Assembly: GCA_033065855.1 (NCBI GenBank)
Contig: JAVXUO010000055.1
Location: 124,001-188,000 of the forward strand
Direction: 5' to 3'
Length of the DNA stretch: 64,000 bases
Source: Escallonia rubra
Taxonomy: Eukaryota > Streptophyta > Magnoliopsida > Escalloniales > Escalloniaceae
The notes under the pieces were generated by a model that was given only the letters and a program-made list of their open reading frames with translations, was not told the DNA's origin and did not search any database. Shown here one piece after another: positions 11,786 through 24,205 of this stretch (positions within the stretch are counted from its first letter, which is position 1; every line of letters begins with the position of its first letter). Both the position numbers and the translations under genes were made by a program.

Positions 11786-12009
11786 GCTCTACGTTTTTCT
11801 TTCGATTGCAATAGGTTGTCGGGGACCTCAGTTTGTTGTTGGTGAGGTTGATGGTTCTGGTGATTTTCAGTCAGTGTTTCTACTGAGTTATGGCGATTGG
11901 AGTTGGTGGTTTTTCCGGCAGTGGTTGTGAGGAGTTAGCATAGGTAGTTAGCTTCGGGGAATTATTGGGTTTGAGGGGATCTTGTAGGTTTTAGTTTGGT
12001 GTTCCCTTT

Positions 12010-13131
12010 TAGAGGTGTCAAAGGGCCCGGGCCCAGAGGGCCAGAAAACGGGTTGGGCCAGACAAGGCTTCGGGCCTGAGAAACCGAGCCGGCCTGGGCC
12101 CGAGCCAGAGAAGAGGATATCCAGGCCCAGTCCAAGCCCTGGCCCTAGGCCCACTATTTAATTTTTTTCCCCCAAAAATTCTTGTTATTCATTTTCGAAA
12201 TCTTAAGGTTATTCCTCAAGGCCCTTTGACACTTCACCCACTTCATGGAATTAAATTTAGAATTCAGTTCACCTTTTTTTGTTTGAAACAAAAAGAAATT
12301 TAAATTACATAATAATTATTTATGTTTAGAACACATATAAAATGAAAATGTGATAATTTTTTTTATAAATATTCTCTTGGCTTGTGATGCAGAGCACAAA
12401 GCAAATTCTGTAACATAAACATTAAATGAAAGGCCACTAAAAAATCATAAAAAATACGTCACCGTCACCACACACTCACACTTCACTGTGTGTGTTAAAG
12501 AAAATAATGAATTCAATAACACCTCCAAAACTATTAATTTAACTAAAAAGATTCCATATTTTGCCTATTTATGTTGTTCTTTACTTTGGTATAGATATTT
12601 CGCACGTACTTCTCTTACGCATGTTGGATGCCAGCAAGTAAAATGAAAGCAAGAGGAACACATTTCCTTTCTTCTTTGATTGCTTAGAAAAGAACATTAA
12701 CAATATATACAGAATAACAATGCCCTTTGTTTGTTTCCTGTAGTATTCTATTTTCCAAAATTCTTTGCTTCTGGGTTTCCTTTCCACTTTTTAATTGATT
12801 CCAGTGTCCAACATAAGATTGCCTGAGATACGCTGATGCAACCGTGGCAGGAAAAATTTTGTTGCGTCAAAAAGATGAAAATGTAATAAAATGGACTTCA
12901 AAACAAGAAAAGAAAAGAAAATTATAAAGAGGGGGGCCAACAGGCGTGGGCCGGGCCAAGCCAAAAACGGGCCTTTTTAGGGCCGGGCCGGGCTCGGGCC
13001 CATTTTCCAAATTTTTCGGCCTGGCCCTTGGCCCTATGGACCAGGGCCGCACTATTCACTCTTTAGGGCCGGCCCGGCCCGAGCCATTTTAGGGCCGGTC
13101 GACAGGTGGCCCGACCTTTTTGACACCTCTA
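12010..13131. mobile_element. Non-autonomous hAT element, GGCC-rich ends
   Basis: The terminal inverted repeats are TAGAGGTGTCAAA (from 12010) and its complement ending at 13131. They are flanked by 8-bp duplications TTCCCTTT (12002-12009) and TTCCCTTG (13132-13139), which match at 7 of 8. Both ends are dense in GGGCC/GGCCC words (12028-12150 and 12940-13115), the subterminal repeats expected for transposase binding. The centre is AT-rich with no transposase frame. Excision in silico restores continuous flanking sequence. Confidence 0.75.
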
Positions 13132-13500
13132 TTCCCTTGGAATCGACGACAGAATGTGGCCGAAGACGGTGGTTTTTCTGGCACAGGAGCCGTTGACGGT
13201 GATCGAGGACACATGGCAACGATGGAGACACGTGTCAGGATATGGGTTTGTGGCGGGCAGTTTTTTGATGTTTTTTTATTGGTTGAATATTTAGTTATTA
13301 TCCAGTTTTAGGTTTGTAGTTGTCCTATTTCAGTTAGTTTTTTATGTTGTATTTAGCTGGTTTTTTTAGTTGCTTCACGTATCTTCAACAAAAAATAAGG
13401 CCAAAAATAATTTAATTATTATTGTAGTATGATTTATTTTTTTGCAGTGTCTATAGGATGTGATGTCATTTGTATATCTTTTACCTGCCTTTTTAGCATA
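13132..13500. other. Flank of the hAT element, no gene seen
   Basis: This GTGG-containing sequence continues the segment ending at 12009. No domain is recognised. It leads into the likely promoter region of the YIF1 gene. Confidence 0.4.
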
Positions 13501-13780
13501 TTCTCTAACATATTGTTGGTATATATTTATGCTCTTCGCTAAAATAAAATAAAATAAAAACTGCTGCCGCTCCTCCGCCAACCGATCCCATCCGCCCCAC
13601 TCCGTCTCAAGCCACCCGACCCCACGCTGCCGCGCCCTGCCGCTTGTCCGCCGCTTCACTAAAATCTCTATGTTCATCTCCCTTTCTCTTCTTTTCCCCT
13701 CATGTTCATGAGTTGATCTCTAGATCGAACCCTACACAAGTTTCATTCCCATCATCTCTCTGCTTTTTTTTGCTTATCAG
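13500..13780 (+). other. Probable non-coding first exon of the YIF1 gene
   Basis: A GC- and CT-rich stretch (13560-13760) ends in a clean donor, TATCAG followed by GTAATTTT at 13781. The next good acceptor, CTTCTGCAG at 15689, sits two bases before the YIF1 start codon. A leader intron of 13781-15689 is therefore likely. The transcription start is not located. Confidence 0.5.
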
Positions 13781-15691
13781 GTAATTTTTCCTCTCCCTCT
13801 GATCTCTTAAATTGTCTTTTATCAGCTATAGTTTTCCCAAAACATGTAATTGAATTTTGATTTAATTACCAATTTATTTGCAAACTCTTAACTATCTTGG
13901 CTCAGTTGAATCTGGTAATGTATGTGGTATTTGGGAAAGAGATGAACACATGCGTGACATTGACAGAGGAAGATACTGGCCAAAGATTTGACAAAGTAGC
14001 CGAAGTTTCATTTTCCTCAATCTCCAATGCTAATTGCGTTCATTTCCTGCTTGATGATGCATATCCGTATATTTGGAGTAAATCATGTGATTTAGTTGAT
14101 GAGTGACTGTGATGAAGCAATTTTAATTCACTGTTGCCGTTGATCAGTTAAGATGCCGCAATGAATTCTTAACCTAACAGAGACCTAAAGATACTATCCA
14201 TTCAGTTGACCATTTCGATTGATCTAAGGAAGAGTTGCTTTTTGCGCCACTGTACATGATGTACGATTGATGGTTGCAAATCCGAACTGTTCTAGTGGTA
14301 GAAGTAGTGATATACCTAATTGACTGTTGCTCGATTCCATGTGTGTATTTTACGGCTTCACTTTGGAGTTAGGATTATCCTCTAGCGCTGTGACAATATG
14401 GGGTTGGCTTCAAAATGCTATCGTCTTCTGTCTCTACTATATTCATTTGGTAAATGGTTTGTACTTTGTAGCTATGCACCATGGGCTGATGTTTTCTGTT
14501 CATATTGATAGTCCCAAATAATAGTCATTTTCAACCTTCCTTCCTTTTTGTTTGATTTAACTGTTGTCCCCATGACATTTATCTGCTAAAGCATGCTTCC
14601 ATTTGTGTTTTATGGGAAAATAAAGATGCACATTGGTTGTTTTCACTTTTTCGTCTGAAAACAGCAAATTTGGATCATAACCCTGGTTTTTATGATCTAA
14701 TTCTGGCACAAGTATCACAGATGTTTCTGGAATAGGCAATTTCAGTTTGGTTATCGTTCCGGTACGTGAGGATACATATAAGACTTGGCTGAGAAGTTCT
14801 TGATGTTAAAATACTTCTAGCATCAAAAACTTAAATCCCTAACCGGGGTAGCCTTCATCCATTAAACACCCGACACCCTCCCAGAAAAAAAGAAAAACCT
14901 ATCTTGTAGTTGGAATCGACCCAGTCATGGAATAGATTATATTCTGCTTACATCAACAGAAATTCAAAAATTAAAGAATTTCGAAGGGAGTGCTTGAAGC
15001 CCTTTCCTTATCCGATGCAACCCCTGGTTAAGGCTTTGAACCTTGTCGCAGCTTGGGCTATCCCTATTGGCATCTGGAATTAGCATTCGGGATTATAAAG
15101 GAATCCAGAATTTCAGAAACTGAAGTAGATGGATTATGCTGTTGGACGTACAGCTTGACACTTTTGCTTTTGATGATAGTACGATACTATCTCTACCATG
15201 AATCAGGAAATAAGAAGAATCAAATGGAGCATAGTACTTGACGAGATCTTACTTCATACCCAGCTTGACACTCTTGCCAAAGCAAATAGTGAATTAGTAA
15301 TTGTACTATTACTTACGTAGTTGTAAATGCTTTGCAGAAAAAATAAACCGAGGGCAAAACTTGCTTTGCAATAAAAGCCACGCTCTTTCATTCCTTACTT
15401 GTGTACAAAACTACTTTTACTCCCAAACCCCCTCTCCTGGGATTTGATTTCTTCGAATTTGATATTTTTAGAAACTCTGGTTATCACTAGTATTCATGAA
15501 GAAATTGCAAGGGGTATGTAGTGACCTAAAGTGTTGTATACCTTGGACTTTCTACAACGCCTTACCGTAGTAGCGGAATCTTAATAGCTTTCAGGAGCTT
15601 CTATTTTTGATGAGCTGTACTTGAGATGCTTGTTGCATGATGCATAGCTCTTCTTCCCCCTAATAGTTGTGCTGTTTTTCCTTCTGCAGAA

Positions 15692-18146
15692 ATGCATGAT
15701 AATTTTGGGAATCAGTCTGGGGTGCCAAGGCCACCAATTAACCCACAGCCAAGTCCTTTTGGAAATTCATTCTACGGTGCTGGCTCAGGACTTATAAGAG
15801 GTGGACTGGGTGCATATGGAGAGAAAATCTTTGGATCAAGCTCTGAATATGTTCAAAGCAATGTAAGTAGCAAAATATGTCTTATCATGCTCCCAAGTTG
15901 TTATTTACATGTGATTATGTACTTGGTCAGAACCTTTTTAATGCTATCTGGGCCTGGGGCACCATTTTACTTGAGCTCTTGTAGAGTCTCCTTAAGAGAG
16001 ATTTTTGAATTCAAGACTTCTTCCATGGTATATCCGATTTTGAATAATATATTTTTAAAAAATTCTGGGTTTTGGCTGTTCTAAAGGTTACAGCCTTATT
16101 AGTTTTAATCTTTGGAGGACATAAGATTATTCCATGGGAGTTGAAATTTTCAATTTTGGTAGACGAAGCATTAGAAAGCAGGGGTTAAATGGGTTAAGTG
16201 GAAAATCACCGTTATGACCTTCTAGATATGAGAAACGAGTTGTTTGTTTGGGGATTCTAAGGGCCTCGTTATGCATTGTTCTCGACTTTTTAGTAATAAA
16301 AGCTTAAACTTCCCAATAAACAATCGTGTTCTTGTTTTTTTTTTCCCATTGTAAAGCTTAATTTTTGTGTCGTGTGACTTGGTCTCTGCGCCTTGCTTTC
16401 TTCTCATATAGAATAATGTGCAGCAAAGACCGCTTCATATGCCATATTGTTATTTTACTACATAGGAGTTTCTTAAGCTACATTCAAATGTGTGCATTTT
16501 TACATGATGAGTTGAGGTCCCCCGTTAATTGAAATCCCTCTTAACCACCCCCCCCCCCCCCTCCTCCTCCTATCACAAAGATATACATTTTCTCGTATCA
16601 GAATTTTACACCCGCCCTTCTCGGATAAAGGTGCATTATCATAATGCTTCACTAATAAGCCCTTCTCAAATTGGAAGTCTAAAGTGGTTTTTATGAATCG
16701 AATTGGTCAAATTTCAATCTTGCGTAGTGGTTTAAATATACATGTGGTCTTGAAATTTTCTTCCGTATTTTGTTCTGAAATGAACAGATAAGCAGGTACT
16801 TTTCTGATCCCCAATACTATTTTCAAGTCAATGATCAATACGTGAGGAACAAATTGAAGGTTGTTCTTTTTCCATTCCTTCACAGAGTAAGCCATAAAAC
16901 GTTATCCACTCTCTTTTGTTGCTTCCGCCCCCTTTCTCATGTTGGCTCTGGATGTATACCTCGGTTGATTAAAATTATTCTGGCTTTTCTTCCTTACTTT
17001 CTTCTAGGGTCACTGGACAAGAATTTCAGAACCAGTAGGCGGAAGGCTATCATATAAGCCTCCAATCTATGATATAAATGCTCCAGACTTGTATATTCCA
17101 TTCATGGCGTTTGGTACCTACGTTGTTCTTGCTGGTTTCTCACTGGGTCTTCATGGAAAGTAAGTCGGACAAATAACATGCTTTTATATCTTTTTGCCTA
17201 CAGTTTCACATTTTCTACATGGATGGTCATATCATTTTATTGAATTTTGTCCATCATCATTGCTTGCATCCCAAGTGACCGGTGGTTGATTCCCTGCTCC
17301 TCACTCTCGACTCTAGTCTCTTTATAGTTTTAGCGAAGAGAAAGTCATTTGTTTCCCTGTCTTAGCATGCCATTGTTGTCTTTATTTGCTTTAAAATTAC
17401 GATAGATGGATGAAAACTGCTAGCTTATCATCAAGTGATTATTATGGCCTTTTGAGTTGATATAGACAGTTGTTTTTGAGAAGCAAGACAAGCAAGTAAT
17501 TGGATTTCATGTTTCTGGCTGCAAAACAACTTTTATACATGCTATGTGGTTTTAAATAACTTATGCCCCTTGAGCATAATTGTGCTCCTTGACATGGACT
17601 GAACTTGAGGATGAAGTACTAGAAATGCAACCTTAGTTTACATATGCTCTTTACTGCGTAAGGCCTTTTTATGTGACGAATAGGCTCTGTAATCTGTTGT
17701 GATCATTTTTGGCTGCATATCTCTCTCTCTCTCTCACGCGTTTCTTCATGTTTGCTAGATTTAGCCCAGAGGCTCTAAACTGGCTGTTCATCAAGGGGTT
17801 GGTGGGTTGGTTTCTGCAAGTTTCGCTCCTAAAAATGTCTTTATTTTCATTGGGTAGTGCGGAGGCACCTCTGTTGGACATTGTGGCATACAGCGGTTAT
17901 ACTTTCACAGGAATATGTCTCGCTGTGTTCGGAAGAGTCATGTGGAACTATTCTTACTACTTTTTGATGCCGTGGACGTGCCTATGCATGGGAATCTTCC
18001 TGGTGAAGACGATGAAGAGAGTTCTTTTTGCAGAGGTGAGGAGTTATGATTCCAGCAGGCACCATTACCTCTTGCTCTTCATTGCTTTAGCTCAATTCCC
18101 GCTTCTCATATGGCTGGGAAATATCAGCATGAATTGGCTTTTTTAA
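15692..18146 (+). CDS. YIF1: YIF1-family ER-Golgi membrane protein, complete, four coding exons
   Basis: Coding exons are 15692-15862, 16788-16886, 17008-17159 and 17759-18146 (171, 99, 152 and 388 bp), giving 810 bp or 269 aa. All introns are GT-AG, with donors GTAAGTAG, GTAAGCC and GTAAGTCG. Exon joins keep frame (the third at phase 2) and rebuild the conserved YIF1 order: a Pro/Gly-rich cytosolic N-terminus ([20 protein letters not shown]), the [15 protein letters not shown] block, [10 protein letters not shown], then GHWTRISEP. Five hydrophobic segments follow in the C-terminal half. YIF1 proteins pair with YIP1 in ER-Golgi vesicles and help COPII/Rab-dependent transport. The start is the first ATG after the acceptor and fits the usual 269-aa plant length. 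No stop or frameshift interrupts it. The function is known from family studies, not shown here. Confidence 0.93.
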
Positions 18147-18934
18147 ACTACACTCCTTTATGTTGTAGCTAGAAACAGTTGTGCATACGACCGTCGCAGG
18201 AAGTGTTCAATTTTTGTTCATCTTTCTGGCTCTAGTTATTTCCGCCATTGATTCATTCATGTGGATGTCTAGTCTGCGAAAAACTCTTCTTTTTACTCCC
18301 GTGGAATTGTTGTTTGAACTTTCAACGACTTGCATCGATATCTCTAGGAGTAAGCCTGTGTAACCACTTAGGATGTGATCACTGTAAGACATGATTTTGA
18401 TAGGCTAGGGGTTCTAACTCTTGCTAAAGTGATGTTTGCTCTTGTGTTCTTGTACCACGTTACTTTGACAAAAGTCATATATATTTAGCAACAAGGCTAG
18501 CATTTTGATACCGTGCTTTTGATATTAGGATGCTTGATACCCATACGATCTACAAGATCTAGTCATAGAAACAAAAAATCAACACAATTGCAATGCTCTA
18601 AACATGATATGCAAGTCTCATTAATAAATAAAAAAACAACATATGCAAGAAACTAAGCTAAAGGGTTTCCGAATGGAAAGAAAATATAATTGTAATCACA
18701 CGAATACTTGCTCTCGAAGATTTTTTGGCGTACAGCCCCCATAACCAATATTTGCTAAATTTTAGTAAGATCTAAACAGTGTGCTACATATTATAGTCAC
18801 TAATTATAGTTAACAACTATTAATGGTCGCTATATGGTAGGGTTGCAATATCTTCTTACAACCCAAGTTGACGCAAAGATTTGTTCTTTGTTCTCCATTT
18901 CTTATAACCCTCCGTCTTTTTTCATTGAAGTCAT
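18147..18934 (+). other. YIF1 3'UTR and AT-rich flank
   Basis: The first few hundred bases probably form the YIF1 3'UTR. A short open frame at 18181-18363 is not supported as a gene. The rest is AT-rich with nothing recognised. Confidence 0.4.
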
Positions 18935-19243
18935 GTTTGTTTCACGAAAAATACTTTTCTGAAACCTTTTTCTGTATTTTCCGGTGTTAGGTGTGATTAT
19001 TGGAGAACTATTTACGGAATATGTTTAGAGCTCACATGTAAAGAAGAAAAAACTCTCGAAAAATTACGAAAATAAAAAAGGGGAAGTCATTTTTCATTCA
19101 AAACCTCGTCACTCCATCTATCCCCTCTCTCTTCCAGTTACCCTCCTCTCTCTTTTGGTCGCCTTCACCGTCGCTGCCTCCCATTCTGCCATCTCTCTCT
19201 ATCTCTGTGTGTGTGTCGCTATATTTGATCACCTTCTCTATCT

Positions 19244-22237
19244 TTTTTTTTTTTTTGAAAGACAGCAGAAATATACATCATCAAAGGGGAGCCAAATGTA
19301 CAGACGAATACAAAAAGAACATTAGCTTTGGACGACAGCCCCGTCCAAGCAGGAAACACAACAGTAAACTCAAAAACACCTCCAGGCGTGAGTGGCTGTG
19401 AAAAACGCCAATTCAAGTGAGGGAGTTCGCCAGAGGAAAGTCATCACCCCAAACCTGACGAACACTCTGACTGCATCGGAGAACAAAAGTAGCCAAAGCA
19501 GTAGACAGAGACATAACTACCTCCTTGCCCTGGGGCAAGATGTAGCAAAGGCAAAGACGTGCATGAAGTCGCCGCTGTACATAAAAATGCTGCCAAAATC
19601 AACTGACTGCGAGCTTTATACCATCTGGGGGCTGATCAGAGGGAGAATAACGTTAGAGGAGTGTTGCTTTTTCCATTGTCACCCTCATCATCATGCTGGA
19701 AATCCTCACGAACCCTCTTGTGGCCACTACCAGAAGTCGAAGAGTCTGCATAAGAAGAATCTGCCAAATTAAATCAGTCGACGGCAAAAAAGGAGGGCTC
19801 TGTTGCAGCCGCACTAACTCGGGTGAGGCTGAATTGATCTCCATCATCTTAGTAGGCAAAGCACCATCTATCTCCATGGCCGTAACTGGAACAGTATCCG
19901 CTTCCAGTAGAGCAAAATCCACCGTGGAGTCCACTCGGACATGTAACACCGATGATAGAGGAGAAGAGAAAATCGGGTGAGGCTGAGGAGGGGATAGAAC
20001 CCAAACCAGACGGACCAGCCTCGTGATCATGGGCCGCAGGAAACCTGTCCAGGAAATTAAGTGGAAGATTGGACCCAAATTGATTAAAGGTGGAAGGAGG
20101 ATCAGGTAGGCCCATGTGAGATTGAGGCTTAAAAAGCCAATCCAAGTTGGGAGAGGCCTGTGGTGTAGAACCATCAAATACTTGTCCAACTTTATCTTGT
20201 AAAACCTCCCAAGCCACCTGGGAAGCCACCTAACCTGGAAGGGAAAGAGTGAGATTGAGCCCCATATTATATGCTGGCTGAAGCCACATCAGTCGAGTAG
20301 GTATCGGAACTTTTTCCAACGCTTGGCTAGGGCAGGTCACCGACGGCGACTGGAAGCCTAGATTCTGTTGACAACTCTGGCGAAGTACCACCACCCCGTC
20401 TCAACCGAATAAAATGAATCTGAATCACGAGAAGGTAACAAACCCGACGAGCGAGTGGAGGTTGGGCGGTCACCACCTGAAGACATCTCCGGTGAATTGT
20501 AAACAACAACATTAACACTAATACCATCCATTATCCATAGACATAAAATTCATCTTATATCATCTTCCTCTGAATTGGTATAGGCACGGAGGCGTTTGGA
20601 AAAAAAGAGGCCGATGATTCTGGTAGTAAAGCCTTCCATTTCCCGGCTGCGAAATAACGATCCAAAACCACAACCATCCTCTAGCGAGCTTGTCGGAGCG
20701 AAAACGGACTTTCACGATTAACATGGCCGATCACACCACATTTATAACACACCTTAAACACTTTTTCATATGATGCCCAAATCCAATGACAAATGTTATC
20801 CAGTGTAGAAAGATAGGTGTCGGCCACCAACAGATCGTCAATATAGACACCTATTAAAATCCGAAAGTAATCACGATTTTGGTGACGGATTTCAGACCAG
20901 TCGATCTCAAGAATATCCCCAAAATAACTACCAACATGAACAACCATTTCATAGTAAAAAGCTTAGCAGGAATGTCATGCAATCGTACCCAAAGATCAAC
21001 CTTTACGAAAGGAAGACCACCGAACCAGGAGCAAGAGTGCCCTATGCATATTCCAAGGGCTTGCCACCGGCAAACACTCTGATAACCTGTTTGCAGAGTT
21101 TTGAGATGAGAGGAAAAAAAAAAGGAAAGAAGAGAAGGAAATACAATTTCCTTCCTCTTGTTTGTGAGTTTAAGAGAGAAAAGAAAGTATAATTTTTTTC
21201 TCTTATTTGTGAGTTCAGTAGAAGAAAAAAAAAGTCACCCGATTACATATATACCCTTATATTATATTGTAATAATTCTAACAAACACTATGAATGTATA
21301 ATCCTAAAAAAAAAAAACGTGATTTCGTTGGTTAGTTTACGATAAATCATGCAAAATATATACCATACTAATGTCATAAGCCTTACATAGTTGATTAAGG
21401 TTACCATGTAAAAAACAAAAATTGCCATGAGTTGACCACAAACATCCCAACATCCAAATCTAATTAATGTCACGCCAAAAGCAAAATAATCAGTTATGAG
21501 TCAACTCTAACATCTAAAACAAACCCTAAAATCAAAGTCATTAAAAATAAGTCTTCATTTTCTCAAGGGTAGTATGGGCATTATAAAAATGTTGCTCATG
21601 AGAGTTTCCTTTCTCTCCGTTTCTTCCTAATTTTGGAAGGAAAGATTTAGAGACAAAAAAAGCCTAAACTTTCCTTCCCTTTCTCTTCTTTTCTCTCTTT
21701 AAAAAAACTCACAAACTAGAGAAAATTGAGGAAATTAGTCACTTTCCTTTCTTTTCCTTCCCTTTCTATCCTAAAAAAAACTCGCAAACAAGCTATAAAT
21801 CCCTGGCATTTGTGCAATAAAAAGCAAAGCAGACACCAACTACTTCAATCTCTACTGAACCTAAGGATTCCAATACACCTTAAAGACTCATCGAACAAAA
21901 TCCAAAGAGAACTGACGATAATTCGCGAAACACCTAACCAAGGTATTGGTCCGATCCAACGAGCTTGACTGTCCAACAAAATCTCTTGATCCACTTCAAT
22001 AACATGACCACAACGTTCAAGCACCAAAATTCCTCAACATTGGAGGACTCAAGGCTAGAAGTAGCCATAAACCCAGTAACAACAGACGAGCAACATAAAG
22101 AAAAGGAAAAACATAGAGGCTAGAAGTGAGAAAATGGTCGCACTCAGGGTCACCCTCAAAGCAGGAGACTCATACCGAAGTCTTTTATAACAAAAGAGTG
22201 ATGCTTGAAGGTTATATTTAGATAATTTTCATGACTT
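19244..22237 (-). mobile_element. LINE retrotransposon, internally deleted, ORF1 remnants
   Basis: The element ends (minus strand) in a poly(A) run seen as T's at 19243-19256. It is flanked by a 12-bp duplication CCTTCTCTATCT (19232-19243 and 22238-22249). An ORF1 remnant at 20681-20947 reads ILEIDWSEIRHQNRDYFRIL and then FKVCYKCGVIGHVNRE, a CCHC zinc knuckle in which the last Cys is Ser. This is the DUF4283/zf-CCHC type typical of plant LINEs. A second, upstream ORF1-like piece is at 21845-22027 (GHVIEVDQE). ORF2 (endonuclease and reverse transcriptase) is absent. Stops and frame changes make it dead. Confidence 0.75.
21089..21800. mobile_element. Small inverted-ended element inside the LINE
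   Basis: The left CTGTTTGCAGAGTTTT and the right AAAACTCGCAAACAAG are inverted. Both are followed inward by purine-rich GGAAAG/AGGAAA runs and a GTGAGTTT block. It splits the LINE ORF1 remnants. A target duplication is not clear. Confidence 0.45.
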
Positions 22238-22599
22238 CCTTCTCTATCTCTTTTGTTCTTCTTTGATCTTTGTCTTCACTTTTCGACAGATCTGAGCATG
22301 CAAATGAATTCAAAACTCTCTTAAGGGTGGTCGAAGTCCTTGATGACCATTTAGTGGATGTGGCGACCGTGGGGATGGGGCTATGGTGGATGTGGATGAT
22401 TTGGTGGTGATGATCGATCAAAGGGTGGGCGTTACAATGGTGAAGGATTAAGGATTGGGCATTATGGACAGGGGTGGAGCCAGGATTTCATCCCAGGGGG
22501 TGCTAAATATATATCGAAATTAATAATTTTTTTATTAGTAAAATAGCAACAGCAAAAAAAAGTGCAATATCTCAACTAAATCACACATTTGATATCTCA

Positions 22600-23080
22600 A
22601 TCCAATTGGGTCCCATCCTCCATCAATCTCAATATCTCAATGCTAAACATTAACCATAATCAATATCTCAATATCTCAAGATTATCCATAATCAATGCTA
22701 AACATTAACCATAATCAATATCTTAAGATTATTCATAATCAATGCGCAAGATTATCCATAATCAATGCGCAAGATTATCCATAATCAATGCTAAACATTA
22801 ACCATAATCAATGCTCAACATTATCCCTAATCAATTGATTCAATTCTCAAGATTATCCATAATTAATGCTAAACATTAACCATAATCAATGCTCAACATT
22901 ATCCATAATCAATTGATTCAATTATCAAGATTATCCATAATAAATGCTAAACATTAACCATAATCAATGTACAAGATTATCCATAATCAATGCTAAACAT
23001 TAACCATAATCAATGTTCAACATTATCCATAATCAATTGATTCAATTCAATGCTCAAGATTATCCATAATCCATTCCTAA
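22600..23080. repeat. AT-rich minisatellite inside the hAT element
   Basis: Variants of ATTATCCATAATCAATGC and AACATTAACCATAATCAATG alternate many times in higher-order groups, one including CAATTGATTCAATT. There is no coding content. Confidence 0.85.
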
Positions 23081-23388
23081 TTTCAGCTATGATACTAAAA
23101 AGATAACAAACAAATTTTATAGAGATGGCAACTAGATCAAGTCAATGAAAGGTGAAATTAAAGTTTGGAAGTTGGAACATACTTGTCACCGAGTCGCCAC
23201 CCGCCGCTCGCCGGAGTTCTTGGCCGCCGGTGGACTGTTGGAGAGTTGGAGTGAAGACCGAAGTCGCCGTCGGCGTAGATCCTGGGTCAGTGGGTCGTCG
23301 CCGACTCACCGTCAGCGTAGATCTAGAAAATGAGAGAGCCCAGTCGCCCAGATCGTGTCGTCAGTCGTGACCCGTGGGTTTGTCGCTG

Positions 23389-23640
23389 TGCCGTCGTGGG
23401 TTCGTGGTTGCCGGAGTGAGGCGCCGACCGCGCCGTGAAGCTTAGTCAGTCGGTGTCTCGGTGAGAAGAAAGAGTCAGATCAGAGAGAGAGAGCTGAAGC
23501 CGTCGCGTTGCCGTCGTGGGTTCGTGGCTACCGAAGTGAGGCGCCGGCCACGCCGTGAAGCTTAGTCGGTCGCCGGTCGGTGTCTCGGTTGGTGAGAAGA
23601 GAGAGTCAGATCAGAGAGAGAGCCGAAGAAGTGTGAAAAT
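23389..23640. repeat. 120-bp GC-rich tandem duplication
   Basis: A unit starting near TGCCGTCGTGGGTTCGTGG (23389) recurs at 23509 with an insertion of about 8 bp. Both copies contain GTGAAGCTTAGTC and AGTCAGATCAGAGAGAG. Confidence 0.75.
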
Positions 23641-24205
23641 TATGGGAAAATACTATATATATATTTTTTTCTTTCAAAATCTGAGGGGGGGCTATAGCAC
23701 CCCCTCGTACAACTGTAGCTCCGCCCCTGATTATGGAGGCGGTGGAGTAGGTGTTGTTTGGGTGGAAGATTTGGTAGTAGTGGTGGAGGTGGGTCAGGCC
23801 ATTGGCGATGTTTCTGTGGTGGTGCGGTGCTGCAGGGTGAAGTCTTTGTTAGGTGCAGACGGTGAAGATGGGTTACCGCTGATTAGAGAGAAAGGGAAAG
23901 GCGAAAGGGAAGGGTGACCTACATCAGGGAAGAGAGGGGGAGGTTACTTGTGGTGGTGGAAGGGGGCCAATGGAGGAGGAGACGACAAAAATGAGGAGGT
24001 GAACCGATGGGCGAGGGTGTATGTATGCGGGGGGAGGGGGTGCAAGGAGAATAAATTTTCTAGTATATTATTTATTTGTATAGGTAGTTTTATATTTTTT
24101 TCGTGTGTAACCTAAACAGCAAAAAATGAAATTGATAAAAAAAATTCATAAGCATGCTGTTTTTGGGAAAGTAGCTTCAGGAAAGTGTTTGCCGTGAAAC
24201 AAGCA

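Larger units (their letters stand above)
22469..23729. mobile_element. Non-autonomous hAT element with perfect 8-bp target duplication
   Basis: The ends are CAGGGGTGGAGCC (22469) and the inverted GCTCCGCCCCTG (ending 23729). They are flanked by ATTATGGA at 22461-22468 and 23730-23737. Subterminal GGGGGTGCTA and its inverse lie just inside. The interior has a minisatellite (22600-23080) and a GC-rich duplicated block (23389-23640). There is no transposase frame. Confidence 0.85.
18935..24205. mobile_element. MULE-like inverted-ended shell holding nested insertions
   Basis: The left end (GTTTGTTTCACG at 18935) and the right end (reverse complement GCTTGTTTCACG, ending near 24204) are inverted repeats of about 45 bp with diverged extensions. 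Inside are a LINE (19244-22237) and a hAT element (22469-23729). Without them the shell is about 1.0 kb, with CT-rich and GTGG-rich cargo. No target duplication is visible, so the class and the pairing of ends are inference. Confidence 0.45.

Noticed and set aside
22600..23080. Possible centromeric satellite
   Set aside because: The repeats are short, local and confined to one hAT element with its own target duplication.
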